64,000 nt of DNA from Roseibium sediminis (GTDB taxonomy: Bacteria > Pseudomonadota > Alphaproteobacteria > Rhizobiales > Stappiaceae). The stretch spans positions 1 to 64,000 of the forward strand of contig NZ_VXDB01000006.1 of the NCBI RefSeq assembly GCF_008711325.1, written 5' to 3'. The notes under the pieces were generated by a model, which was not told the DNA's origin, did not search any database, and saw nothing but the letters and a program-made list of their open reading frames with translations. A program made the position numbers and the translations under genes. Below are positions 1 to 7,554 of this stretch, piece after piece. How positions within the stretch are numbered: position 1 is the stretch's first letter; the number at the start of each line of letters is the position of its first letter.

Positions 1-2
1 CG

Positions 3-296
3 GCTGCTCCTAAAAGGCCAAGCCAAAATCATTGGGTTTTTGCGGGTGTCCAGCTTAGTTTTGTGTGCCAAAAGAACGGGGTGACCGAGTTTTGGTCAAG
101 CGCCAATTCTGACCTTGGTTGGGCCGAAGCCAATCGAGTTGGGCGGGAAAGAGCTAGGGAGTTGGTTGATTTCTGCCAAACGACAGGAGATCCGTCCGCT
201 TTTTCAAGTGTGATTCAGGGGGTAGCACTCAAGAACGATATCGGAGGGGTCGAAGTCGGATTTCTGACTGCAATAGGGGAGGCATTGATTGGATGA
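3..296 (+). CDS. Hypothetical protein, 5' end cut by the window edge
   Basis: The reading frame is open from the left edge to a TGA at 294-296. No ATG occurs upstream inside the window; a GTG at 63 is the first possible start here, so the gene probably begins to the left. The visible part is about 97 residues, acidic to neutral, without an obvious membrane segment or catalytic motif. I do not recognise the family. It converges on the immunity array, ending 13 bases from the stop of the next gene. Its more balanced base composition differs from the AT-rich array, so it may belong to the older backbone on the far side of the cassette. The frame is probably real, but its function is unknown. Confidence 0.5.
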   Translation, partial: AAPKRPSQNHWVFAGVQLSFVCQKNGVTEFWSSANSDLGWAEANRVGRERARELVDFCQTTGDPSAFSSVIQGVALKNDIGGVEVGFLTAIGEALIG

Positions 297-309
297 AGTT
301 CCCGAAGGC

Positions 310-798
310 TCACGGTATCAGTTCCTGCAAAGCGGAATGAAGCCCGTTGCACAGGGTTGGATCATTCACTAGTATCTGCCTTCCATGAGCCTTTAGAGCC
401 GTAATAAGCACCCACGCGCCGCCAACGGTTTCACCAAGTTCCAAGATTTTCTTCAGGTCCGGTTCGGGTAGTAACTTCGGGTTTAGCATTTGCGCGGAGA
501 GCTTCGCTGATCGTGATTCCAGATGAAAATCCTCAATGCTCTTCCATGCAGTCAGGACATTCTTCCATGTTGCATCCTCGCACCAGGATAGTGCCGCTGC
601 CGCAACCGGTGTCCAACCCGCACCGCAACCAATCATGATCCACCTTTCCGCAGGGAAGTCATGAAGGCCGCTCAGCAAGGTGAGAACCGCACTATCGGTT
701 CTGGAGTTGAGGTTGTTGGAAATCCCATTGAACTTTAGGTGCCAGCTTTCGATTTCAACATGTAGACCATACCAAATTTCGATCGGAGAAAGTTGCAT
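310..798 (-). CDS. Putative immunity protein, family B (intact copy)
   Basis: This encodes 162 residues beginning MQLSPIEIWYGLH. The frame stays open to 816, but I chose the ATG at 798: it overlaps the TAA of the preceding immunity gene by one base (TAATG), and a homologous remnant at 2256 starts at the equivalent Met, coupled to its own upstream gene. The protein has tryptophan-rich stretches and no signal peptide, so it is probably cytoplasmic. It is the last gene of a toxin-immunity array. Two truncated relatives lie upstream, at 2185-2256 and 2020-2091. The position suggests a partner of a Tox-REase-5 effector; Imm52 is a family often found beside that toxin, but I cannot confirm membership from sequence alone. 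Confidence 0.6.
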   Translation of the reverse strand: MQLSPIEIWYGLHVEIESWHLKFNGISNNLNSRTDSAVLTLLSGLHDFPAERWIMIGCGAGWTPVAAAALSWCEDATWKNVLTAWKSIEDFHLESRSAKLSAQMLNPKLLPEPDLKKILELGETVGGAWVLITALKAHGRQILVNDPTLCNGLHSALQELIP

Positions 799-1364
799 TA
801 TGGGTAAGTGTGCCAATTGCCGTGGTCGTCAACCCAGCCGCCTTGGTTGATCTTATAGAGTATATGACTGGATTTCAGCGGTTTGTATAGAATGCTGCTT
901 ATTTCTTGGTCTGTATATTGATCTAAATCTTCTCTTAAAATTGCACGGTTAATTTCCACCAAGACCACTTCTAATAACCCGTATAGGAAACCATCGTTCG
1001 AGTATTCGTTGAGAAAAGACTTTAAGAATAAAGCAACAAATCGCGGATGAGCCGTCATAGACATACTCTTGAAAAATCCCTCTCCACGCAATTCGTTGTA
1101 GCTTCTTGTATATCTTAATGAAATATCATATGATTCAATATCAGATTGAAGAATTTTTACAGAATATATGTGGTCTTCCTCTTTGCCTGGGGAGATGATG
1201 GTTTTGTAAGAATTTTCGACAAAAAAGATATTATTAATAATTGATCCTAATTTATTTATATCGAAATCGAGAGACATGGATTGGTTTCCGACCAATAGAT
1301 TTATATATATATCTTGATCACCAAAAACATCTATTCCATAATCATCTTTTAAATATTCACCCAT
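798..1364 (-). CDS. Putative immunity protein, family A (copy 3)
   Basis: This 188-aa protein is a clear paralog of the products of 2253-2828 and 1445-2010. All three end in a GGWVDD(H/T)G-W-TYP type tail and share a middle with a YxxS-x-ExxGxxFxxS-like core and a hydrophobic (I/L)L-x-E helix. There is no signal peptide. The ATG at 1364 follows CAGGAGAACGGG, a good ribosome site. It is translationally coupled to the family B gene by a TAATG overlap. The gene is much richer in A+T than the vgrG genes upstream, a sign of separate transfer. It is probably an orphan immunity protein, because no complete toxin precedes it, only a toxin-tail remnant at 1377-1418. Confidence 0.65.
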   Translation of the reverse strand: MGEYLKDDYGIDVFGDQDIYINLLVGNQSMSLDFDINKLGSIINNIFFVENSYKTIISPGKEEDHIYSVKILQSDIESYDISLRYTRSYNELRGEGFFKSMSMTAHPRFVALFLKSFLNEYSNDGFLYGLLEVVLVEINRAILREDLDQYTDQEISSILYKPLKSSHILYKINQGGWVDDHGNWHTYP

Positions 1365-1376
1365 CCCGTTCTCCTG

Positions 1377-1445
1377 TTAAATATCTGATCCAATTTCATC
1401 CATCCATGGTTCAATTTTACTGGGGGGGGGCGGAGAAAGTTGCAC
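1377..1445 (-). pseudogene. Chimeric micro-ORF: family B immunity start fused to toxin tail
   Basis: Read on the minus strand, a GTG overlaps the TAG of the upstream immunity gene and opens a 22-codon frame. Its first five codons give MQLSP, the start of the family B immunity protein. A run of nine C follows, then KIEPWMDEIGSDI and a stop. The effector at 2849-3703 ends IESWMDEAGSDI. The frame is therefore an in-frame join of an immunity start and a toxin end across the C tract. I read it as a deletion scar rather than a functional gene. Confidence 0.7.
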
Positions 1446-2010
1446 TATGGGTAAGTGTGCCAATTGCCGTGGTCGTCAACCCAGCCGCCGTTTTCCAACT
1501 TATACAAAATATGATCGGAAGGTATTTGAACGTACAACATTCTAGATAATTCAGCGTCTGTATATTGAGTTAAGTCTTCGTCAAAAATATCTTCATTAAG
1601 CAGAACAAATACTTCCTCAATAAATCCGAAAAACTTACCATCAATTTCATATTCATTTAAATATGCCTTAAGGAAAGCCGAGACAAGTCTCGGATTAGCA
1701 ATCATTAACAACGACTTGAAATACTCTGTGCCTCTCACCTCATGAATACTTGTAATGTAGTCCAATTCAATTGTGAATTCGCGATCATCTGATTCTGATA
1801 ATTTTATTACAAATCGATGTCGCTCTTCCTTGTCCGGATTTATAATATTATGATGTTCGGAAACGAGAATGAAGTGATTATTAACTAGACTCTTCAATTG
1901 ACCTGAAGAAATGTCTAGGTTGTTAATTTTTTTTTGTTGAATATGTCAATATAAATATCTAACTCTTCATAAAACTGAGATCCGAATATTCTTTTTAGTA
2001 TTTCCATCAT
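1445..2010 (-). pseudogene. Putative immunity protein, family A (copy 2), frameshifted
   Basis: Two frames together match the other family A proteins from start to end. The first begins at ATG 2010 or 2007 behind GAAGAAGG and reads to LDIYIDIFNKK. The second continues from NNLDISSGQLK to the family's VDDHGNWHTYP tail. They are joined at a run of nine A on the coding strand (1927-1935); one more A would restore a product of about 187 residues, the family length. The gene is either inactive through a one-base loss or expressed by slippage on the A run. It is AT-rich like its neighbours. Taken alone, the second frame (1445-1897) would start at a TTG inside the protein body. Confidence 0.65.
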
Positions 2011-2019
2011 TTTACCTTC

Positions 2020-2091
2020 TTCCGCAGGAAAGTCTTGAAACCCGTCCAGCAAGGCTCGAACCGCGCCATCTTTTGTTACCCAAAAGTCATT
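2020..2091 (-). pseudogene. Internal fragment of family B immunity gene
   Basis: The frame reads NDFWVTKDGAVRALLDG then FQDFPAE. The intact family B protein has SRTDSAVLTLLSG then LHDFPAE at the matching place. Similarity stops right after FPAE, where the ribosome site and start of family A copy 2 begin. The fragment therefore has lost both ends, and its 3' edge is an evident recombination joint. Confidence 0.55.
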
Positions 2092-2143
2092 TTTCAATAG
2101 ATCCTGCTTCGCCCTTCCAACTTTCTATACCGTCGGGTGTATC
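2087..2143 (-). pseudogene. Remnant of toxin C-terminal tail
   Basis: On the minus strand one frame reads DTPDGIESWKGEAGS and soon stops. The effector at 2849-3703 ends NTPNGIESWMDEAGSDI. The nucleotide alignment is also close over about 50 bases. No toxin body precedes it, so this is a displaced tail left from an earlier toxin-immunity unit. Confidence 0.6.
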
Positions 2144-2184
2144 GCGCTGTCGTCCAATGGTCTGAGGGTACCCGAAAGTCGCTA

Positions 2185-2256
2185 TTACTTCGGCTGCAAG
2201 CCTTCGATTTCAGCGTGCAGCCAATACCAAACACCGATCGGTGGAAGTTGTGTCAT
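2185..2256 (-). pseudogene. 5' remnant of family B immunity gene
   Basis: The ATG at 2256 overlaps the TGA of family A copy 1 (ATGA) and opens a 23-codon frame, MTQLPPIGVWYWLHAEIEG followed by LQPK and a stop. It lines up with MQLSPIEIWYGLHVEIES of the intact copy at 310-798. The same start coupling supports the start chosen for that gene. The rest of the gene is missing or displaced to 2020-2091. Confidence 0.6.
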
Positions 2257-2828
2257 GGATATGTGCGCCACTTGCCTGTGTCGTCAACCCAACCGTTAAA
2301 TGTCAATTTACTAAGAATATGATCTGCAGGCACGGGTTTAAATAATTTACTAGAAAGTTCTTCAAGAGAATATTTTGAAACATCCTCTCCGAGGACTTTT
2401 CGATCTATTTCTACTAAAATCCCCGTGCTAATTCCTATGTAGCCAAATAATATACCCTCAATATTATTTAACCTAAGAATTTCTTGTAACAAAATTGCTA
2501 ACAGCATTGGATGGGCGTCTAGGCTTAAAGTCCTTAAAAACCGCTCTCCTTCCTCATTGCTGAAGCTGCGAAGGTATCTAAGCTCAATCCTAAATTCGTC
2601 TGTTGTATTTTTTTCTAATTTAACGTCGTAAGAGTGATCTTCAACATATCCTTCGCTTATAATATTGTGAAATTCTCTTACAACAATAAAATTCCGCCGA
2701 AGAATTTCTTCTACATCAAGCAATTCATAGTGAAGGTTATTTAAATCATTATTTGCTAGGATGTTCACGTCCATTTCTGGCGCGTCCAAGAAATCGATAT
2801 TAAAATTCTCTTTAAACTCGTTATTCAT
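2253..2828 (-). CDS. Putative immunity protein, family A (copy 1, next to the toxin)
   Basis: This 191-aa protein is the first gene downstream of the putative nuclease effector (20 bases between stop and start) and so the best candidate for its cognate antidote. It shares the overall length, core and GWVDDTGKWRTYP end of the other two family A copies but is the most diverged of the three. It is acidic and lacks a signal peptide, as expected for a protein that neutralises a cytoplasmic nuclease. Its AT-rich composition contrasts with the effector and vgrG. The immunity role is inferred from position and paralogy; I do not recognise a named Pfam family with certainty. Confidence 0.65.
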   Translation of the reverse strand: MNNEFKENFNIDFLDAPEMDVNILANNDLNNLHYELLDVEEILRRNFIVVREFHNIISEGYVEDHSYDVKLEKNTTDEFRIELRYLRSFSNEEGERFLRTLSLDAHPMLLAILLQEILRLNNIEGILFGYIGISTGILVEIDRKVLGEDVSKYSLEELSSKLFKPVPADHILSKLTFNGWVDDTGKWRTYP

Positions 2829-2848
2829 CTGAGTATCAACCTCTCATC

Positions 2849-3703
2849 TCAAATATCTGAACCAGCTTCATCCATCCACGATTCGATTCCGTTTGGTGTA
2901 TTGTGGTCTGCTAGGTCTGACCCATAATAATATCGCGGAAGACGCTGTTGCGGTTTGGGTCCGGGAATCGAGTAAATGCTCATTATTTCTTCATAAAATT
3001 CAACCATGGTGTTCCAATTGACGAAAATTTCTAATCCAACCTGTGCTAAACATGGGAGTTCTGAGACCTTTCTCGGATTATTGCAAATAATTGCATATCG
3101 CTTAAATTGTTCATGCAATCTTCTAACTGGTGGGTTAGTTAAGTCATATGCTTTTTCCTTTGTATAAGTTGTTTCGTGCATTGCATATTTGACTTCTACC
3201 ATATTGCAATTAGGCCAGTTCAAACCATCTGCCCACTGGTGCCTGGATCCGATTGCACCGGCATTGTCCTTGCATAAAAACTCCAAACCGTCGCATAAGC
3301 TTTCAGTGACTTCCAGCTGGAATTTGAAGCCCCGATTAAAAATTACTTGCTGGGGCTGTATTTTTTTGCCGTCATACTCTTTATTCCAATCATTCCAGCC
3401 AATTTCAGGTGAGTAACTGGCGTTTTTCCTGTTAACCGGCCAGTTTTCTAGGAATTTGTCGGGAATACAGCAATCGTCGTTGCGCCGTCGCGGCCTAGTC
3501 TGCTCTGGTTGGCCACCAGTTTCGGGATTGGGCACAGGCATCGGCTCAGGTTTCTTCTGAGGAGGCTTGAACAAGTCGTCAAGCTTCTTCTTGATGCCAT
3601 CCTCGATAGCTCGCCCCTGTTTCTGTGACCACTTGTCCCAAGGGGTTCGAACAGGTCCTTTCGGGTCTCTTGGTCGTTTGAAGAAAGAAGTTGTACTTCT
3701 CAT
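2849..3703 (-). CDS. Putative type VI effector with Tox-REase-5-like nuclease domain
   Basis: This 284-aa protein has a basic, proline-rich first 75 residues and a C-terminal domain with a PD-(D/E)XK layout: Glu at 131/134, then ADG (Asp159), then MVEVKY (Glu170, Lys172), and a late hydrophobic F-V-N-W segment. That order fits the Tox-REase-5 family of polymorphic toxins, which are predicted to cut DNA. There is no signal peptide. It lies 10 bases after the DUF4123 adaptor gene and directly before the immunity genes, the standard order for a VgrG/PAAR-delivered effector. The tail IESWMDEAGSDI recurs as fragments downstream. The fold assignment is by motif only; delivery by VgrG is inferred from context. 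Confidence 0.65.
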   Translation of the reverse strand: MRSTTSFFKRPRDPKGPVRTPWDKWSQKQGRAIEDGIKKKLDDLFKPPQKKPEPMPVPNPETGGQPEQTRPRRRNDDCCIPDKFLENWPVNRKNASYSPEIGWNDWNKEYDGKKIQPQQVIFNRGFKFQLEVTESLCDGLEFLCKDNAGAIGSRHQWADGLNWPNCNMVEVKYAMHETTYTKEKAYDLTNPPVRRLHEQFKRYAIICNNPRKVSELPCLAQVGLEIFVNWNTMVEFYEEIMSIYSIPGPKPQQRLPRYYYGSDLADHNTPNGIESWMDEAGSDI

Positions 3704-3713
3704 GCGCTTTATT

Positions 3714-4700
3714 TCAACCTGCTAAAAGTCGAGTAATTTCTGGGTTCTTCGCTTGCTCGTAATGAAGTTCAAGAATATCGGTCAGCCGCTTTTCCCTGGA
3801 AAACCACGGGATTCCAAGATATCGACTAACATAGGTTCCCTCGTAAAAATCGATGCCGCACATGAATGCTAAAACGACCCAATAATACTCGCAGTCTTCG
3901 CCAGCAAAGCCTTGTTGTATAGCAATTTTCTGGTTTTCAGAAACAAACTCCAGGAGCTCTTCGCGCGAGATGAATTTAGTCTGCTGCGGAAATGCGCTGA
4001 CCAAAAAGTCCATGATCTCGTGTTGGAACCCTAGCTCCGTGCAGCGCTTCATTTCATCATATTGCGCTTGCCCCAGAGAGCGGAACGGGAATGCGGCTTT
4101 GTAGTGCTCAACAGCCCTGTCCTTGTTTTGCCAAGTCCTCCAGTACCAGCCGGACCGATCCTGTTTCTCAATCCCGAAGGTCAGGGTGTCGCCAACCGGT
4201 TTGTAGACAGTCCATCCCGGCGAATAGTCGTATGGGGCCGCAATGACACTGATATCACGGAAGAAGTCTGCCCACTGTTCAGGAAACCCATGGCGCAGGA
4301 AGCAGTAGAGTGTCCGCGCATCATAAAAGCGCAGAAACACAGGTTTGCCCGTTTCCGGAGACAGGATCGATAGAAACCGTTTGAGGGATGTCCGAAGAGC
4401 AGCTAGCTCAAGTCCGGAAAACACGACAATTCCCAGCTTTTGTTTGAACGTATCTTCCAGCCATGTATTCAATATGTGTTCATGGATGCCGAGATCGACC
4501 AGCAGCGGGCTCCTTTGGTGAGCGTCATTCTTGTCTTCGCCAGGGGCAAACAGCAGGGGCTCCCAACCGAACTCTGATTTACGGACTTGTTGCACCATCT
4601 CTTTTTGCCAGGCGCCATCAAGAATCAAATAGGGGCATTGTCCAACCCGCGTGCCTTCCTTCTTCAGCTCCTCAAACAGGCGCAGAGTGTTTTCATCCAT
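3714..4700 (-). CDS. DUF4123 domain type VI effector chaperone/adaptor
   Basis: This 328-aa protein has a DUF4123-type N-terminal half (about residues 20-150): YLILDGA near the start, then a long region ending VFLRFYDARTLYCFLR. Proteins of this family (Tap/TEC) bind an effector and load it on a cognate VgrG. The C-terminal third (from about residue 215) is helical and probably acts in cargo recognition. The gene sits between PAAR and the putative nuclease with gaps of 3 and 10 bases, so all are probably co-transcribed from vgrG. It is expected to act in the cytoplasm before secretion. The domain call is firm; the exact partner is inferred from gene order. Confidence 0.8.
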   Translation of the reverse strand: MDENTLRLFEELKKEGTRVGQCPYLILDGAWQKEMVQQVRKSEFGWEPLLFAPGEDKNDAHQRSPLLVDLGIHEHILNTWLEDTFKQKLGIVVFSGLELAALRTSLKRFLSILSPETGKPVFLRFYDARTLYCFLRHGFPEQWADFFRDISVIAAPYDYSPGWTVYKPVGDTLTFGIEKQDRSGWYWRTWQNKDRAVEHYKAAFPFRSLGQAQYDEMKRCTELGFQHEIMDFLVSAFPQQTKFISREELLEFVSENQKIAIQQGFAGEDCEYYWVVLAFMCGIDFYEGTYVSRYLGIPWFSREKRLTDILELHYEQAKNPEITRLLAG

Positions 4701-4703
4701 GCC

Positions 4704-5075
4704 CTAGCCCTTGGATGCCTTGTCTTCGCATTCTTCGCAGATTGGAGCACGACTGAGCCCCGGAGGCGACGCTCCACCAATCAGAACATTGCCGGAGCCG
4801 GTCGCGTCCGAGCCTCCACAATCAATCGGGTCGCCGACACGACCAGCCTGCTTGTTGTTGAACAGAACCGTTGGGGAACCTGATGCTAGTTTGCGCCCAT
4901 GAGGAGGCAATGGGCATACTGGACATGGATGTGGTGCGTAAGCATCACCTTGTCGGACGGCAGGTCGATTATTGATGAGTATATTTGGGCTTCCGGAAAT
5001 AGCCGGGGAGGGCGGGAAGTGACAGCCATGACCTGAGCCGATATCACCAATACGGGCAGCGGGTTTACCTGACAT
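4704..5075 (-). CDS. PAAR domain spike-tip protein
   Basis: This 123-aa protein begins MSGKPAARIGDIGSGHGCHF, typical of PAAR proteins, with repeated G-S-P-x-I/V-L/F-x-N turns (NILINN, TVLFNN, NVLIGG) and His/Cys residues able to bind the tip zinc. PAAR proteins cap the VgrG trimer and sharpen the type VI spike. A short Cys-containing tail after residue 105 is the only extension, so this is a simple PAAR without a fused toxin. The gene starts 15 bases after the vgrG stop and precedes the DUF4123 gene. The call is secure; association with the adjacent VgrG is inferred. Confidence 0.88.
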   Translation of the reverse strand: MSGKPAARIGDIGSGHGCHFPPSPAISGSPNILINNRPAVRQGDAYAPHPCPVCPLPPHGRKLASGSPTVLFNNKQAGRVGDPIDCGGSDATGSGNVLIGGASPPGLSRAPICEECEDKASKG

Positions 5076-5090
5076 TGTTGTCTCTCTCTC

Positions 5091-7184
5091 TCATTTCTCG
5101 TAGGAGCGCGCGTAACGCTGAGCGTGAGGGCCGGAATAGGGTTGTGGATTAGCTACCGCCGATGGCTCGACTTCAGAGCCTGCCTTTGGCGAGCCGCCAC
5201 AATTCACCTTGACCAAGGACCCCTCAATCTGGACGCCGCTGCCATCGATCTTCACAAAGTTGCCGCCGACATTCAGGCTAATTGCAGACCCCGCCTGTAT
5301 GACAACACTGTCACCTGCATTGATGTAATGGGTGGTAGCTGCCTCGAAGTGCTGTTTTCCTTTGGTTTCAAGCCGGTAATGTTGCTCCACGAGCGTTACG
5401 CAGTTGCGAACCACATGAGAGACCTTGTCCCCGACGACTTTCAGGAATTGGCTCAGTTTGACCTCTTCAACCAATGAACCTTTGACGAGAAGATGCTGTG
5501 ATCCGTCGATGGCTTCTCGGTGGTCGCCTTTAACTTCAATATCCTTCGAACCACCGATAGATTCCGACTGTGAACCATCCACACGCTTGTGCCGACTGCC
5601 GCCGATCTTCCAGGTCTCGTTATCTTTAACAACGGCGTTGTGATACTTCTGAGCGTGGAACCAGACTTCCTCCTGCCCGCCTTCATCTTCAAAACGCAGC
5701 TCATTGGAGCCGTTGGCCTTGTGGCTATCAGACATCAACACCATTCGTGTTTTGAAATCTGGCAGCTTGTTCGGCGGCATGTTCTGGGCATGGTAGGTAC
5801 GGCCTGTGATGATGGGCTGGTCGGGGTCGCCTTCGAGGAAGTCCACGATGACCTCCTGCCCGATACGCGGGATGGCAATGTGCCCCCATTTGGGGCCTGC
5901 CCAGTTGGAAGCAACCCGAATCCAGCAGGAGGACTTGTCGTTTTTAGCAACCTCTCTTTGCCATGGAAACCAAACTTTGACGCGACCATACTCATCGCAA
6001 TAGATTTCTTCACCGTCCGGCCCGGTGACATGGGCAATCTGCGGACCATCGACAAGCGGCTTTGCCCGTAGCATGGGACGAAAAGGAAGCCGCGCAGGCA
6101 TGGCCGTAAAGGATGCCGAATAGGTCGCCGGTCCCCCGCCTGCTTCCTCTCCAAGCGCCTGCGGCTGTCTGCCGTGGTGATCCACTTCAAGAAGATGCCA
6201 GGCCGTGTTGCAGGCGTCGTTCGGGTGCTCGGTCAGCGCCATCTTGAAGCCGGGGGACAAGTGGATCGCATTGGTGAGCCCCTGTCCTGTGGTCGCATCC
6301 ACACGCACCGCTTCCTGCCGGTACTTTGTGAACGGCTTTCCGGCCACATCCTGCTTGTAGCGGCCCGGATAGTCGTAAAGCGCGTAGTCTTTGGCAGACC
6401 CATTGTCTTCCTGCCGGTCCTGCCGGTGCTCCTGACTGTAGGGCGGGTTCTTGAACGTGTAGTCACGCTGGGTGAAGCTTGTGCTTCTCAACCGTTCCTT
6501 GAAGGAAAACCGATTACAGAAAACGCCCTTCACCGCCCCGCTTGGCATCGCATTATATTCAAGGCTCGGCTGGCCTTCCAGATCGGCCACGATCTGCGGA
6601 TTGTCGATGAAATGAAGCGTGTGCTGGCCGTTCTCACCAGACGTATGGTAGAACCATATACCCTCTTCGGCACATAGGCGTTCAAGGTACCCCAAGTGGC
6701 TCTCCCGGTACTGAACGCAGTATTCGCGGACGGCGTGTTCGGCGGTTAAATCCCACTTCACGTCTTCTATGCCGTGCGTCTTGAGGATTTCCTTGATGAT
6801 ATCCGGCACGGACTTTTGCTGGAAGATACGGCAGTCGGAACCATGCGCGAGCCGGTGCAGCATCGGCAGCAGCGTGAGCGAGTAAAGCGTGCGGTGGAAC
6901 CCTTCCTCTCCGCGCTCGATCTCCGCAATCACCCCGGCAAAGTGCCGCGCGCCAGCATATTTGTGGTGAACGGTCAGCGTGGCCGGTGTGTCCAGAAGCG
7001 CATGAAGGTCAATATCCCCGTCCTTGCTCACCAGTCCCACATGGATGCTATCAAGGCCAAAGACGGCTTGTGAGGCGGAAAACTCATGGACCAGCAATTC
7101 TGCCCCCTCGGCAGCCGGTGCTGCAAAGGAAAAGGCGATATCCTGATCCATGAACAGGCTTGGAATGCGGGCAATTACGTTCAT
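5091..7184 (-). CDS. vgrG: VgrG (TssI) type VI secretion spike protein
   Basis: This 697-aa protein has the full VgrG plan: a gp27-like region (about residues 1-390, with the ESHLGYLERLCAEEGIWFY motif), a gp5 OB-fold segment (about 410-480, DEYGRVKVWFPW, then WGHIAIPRIGQEVIVDFLEG), and a needle of short G-S/K-G-rich beta repeats (about 490-660). The tail is short and Pro/Ser-rich, with no fused effector. VgrG trimers form the spike that carries PAAR and effectors into target cells. No tss structural genes are in the window, so this is an orphan cassette that would depend on an apparatus encoded elsewhere. The 148-base gap upstream (7185-7332) presumably holds its promoter; I see no convincing -35/-10 pair. 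Confidence 0.93.
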   Translation of the reverse strand: MNVIARIPSLFMDQDIAFSFAAPAAEGAELLVHEFSASQAVFGLDSIHVGLVSKDGDIDLHALLDTPATLTVHHKYAGARHFAGVIAEIERGEEGFHRTLYSLTLLPMLHRLAHGSDCRIFQQKSVPDIIKEILKTHGIEDVKWDLTAEHAVREYCVQYRESHLGYLERLCAEEGIWFYHTSGENGQHTLHFIDNPQIVADLEGQPSLEYNAMPSGAVKGVFCNRFSFKERLRSTSFTQRDYTFKNPPYSQEHRQDRQEDNGSAKDYALYDYPGRYKQDVAGKPFTKYRQEAVRVDATTGQGLTNAIHLSPGFKMALTEHPNDACNTAWHLLEVDHHGRQPQALGEEAGGGPATYSASFTAMPARLPFRPMLRAKPLVDGPQIAHVTGPDGEEIYCDEYGRVKVWFPWQREVAKNDKSSCWIRVASNWAGPKWGHIAIPRIGQEVIVDFLEGDPDQPIITGRTYHAQNMPPNKLPDFKTRMVLMSDSHKANGSNELRFEDEGGQEEVWFHAQKYHNAVVKDNETWKIGGSRHKRVDGSQSESIGGSKDIEVKGDHREAIDGSQHLLVKGSLVEEVKLSQFLKVVGDKVSHVVRNCVTLVEQHYRLETKGKQHFEAATTHYINAGDSVVIQAGSAISLNVGGNFVKIDGSGVQIEGSLVKVNCGGSPKAGSEVEPSAVANPQPYSGPHAQRYARSYEK

Positions 7185-7332
7185 CCGTTAAACCCCTGAT
7201 AAAAAACACATGCAAGCAAAGCATCTAAATGAATGTTCCTTAGCGTAATTTACAGGGGAGTGCCATACCTAACCAGAGCATATTAGAAATCTAGGTAGCT
7301 TCTTTAAGGCATGGATAATTGGCTGTTACTAA

Positions 7333-7554
7333 TCATTGACGGGCTTTCCAGCCACAGTATTGCATCCCGAATGCATTGTGGTTGCGCATATCCTCCCGGC
7401 CCTTTCGCCCCATCGAGGCATATTCAACCGGGGTCGGTCGCCGGGGCTTGTTCGTCAAGCACCAAACCTCAGCAATGCTCGTGTCAATTTTTGTTGCGCA
7501 CCCAGGGAGAATTGTCAGCATCAAGCTCATCGTCAGACATAGAATCTGTTTCAT
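7333..7554 (-). CDS. Putative o-spanin (Rz1-like lipoprotein)
   Basis: This 73-aa protein has an N-terminal signal peptide ending in a lipobox, ILPGC (Cys at about 19), so the mature form should be an outer-membrane lipoprotein of about 55 residues. The rest is basic and contains a PRRPTP segment. Its start lies inside the 3' end of the next gene upstream in another frame, an overlap of about 70 bases, the classic Rz/Rz1 layout. Spanin pairs bridge and fuse the two membranes in the last step of phage lysis. It resembles a lipoprotein often seen in alphaproteobacterial prophages, but assignment rests on architecture and position. Confidence 0.6.
   Translation of the reverse strand: MKQILCLTMSLMLTILPGCATKIDTSIAEVWCLTNKPRRPTPVEYASMGRKGREDMRNHNAFGMQYCGWKARQ

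Noticed and set aside
1241-1549. 102-codon plus-strand frame in the immunity array
   Set aside because: It runs against the family A and chimeric frames, whose paralogy proves the minus strand is coding.
1-7300. A second tRNA-Met 3' end as left attachment site
   Set aside because: I looked for the GGGAGAGGGACTCGAAC sequence of the tRNA end and found no copy here; the left att is probably outside the window.
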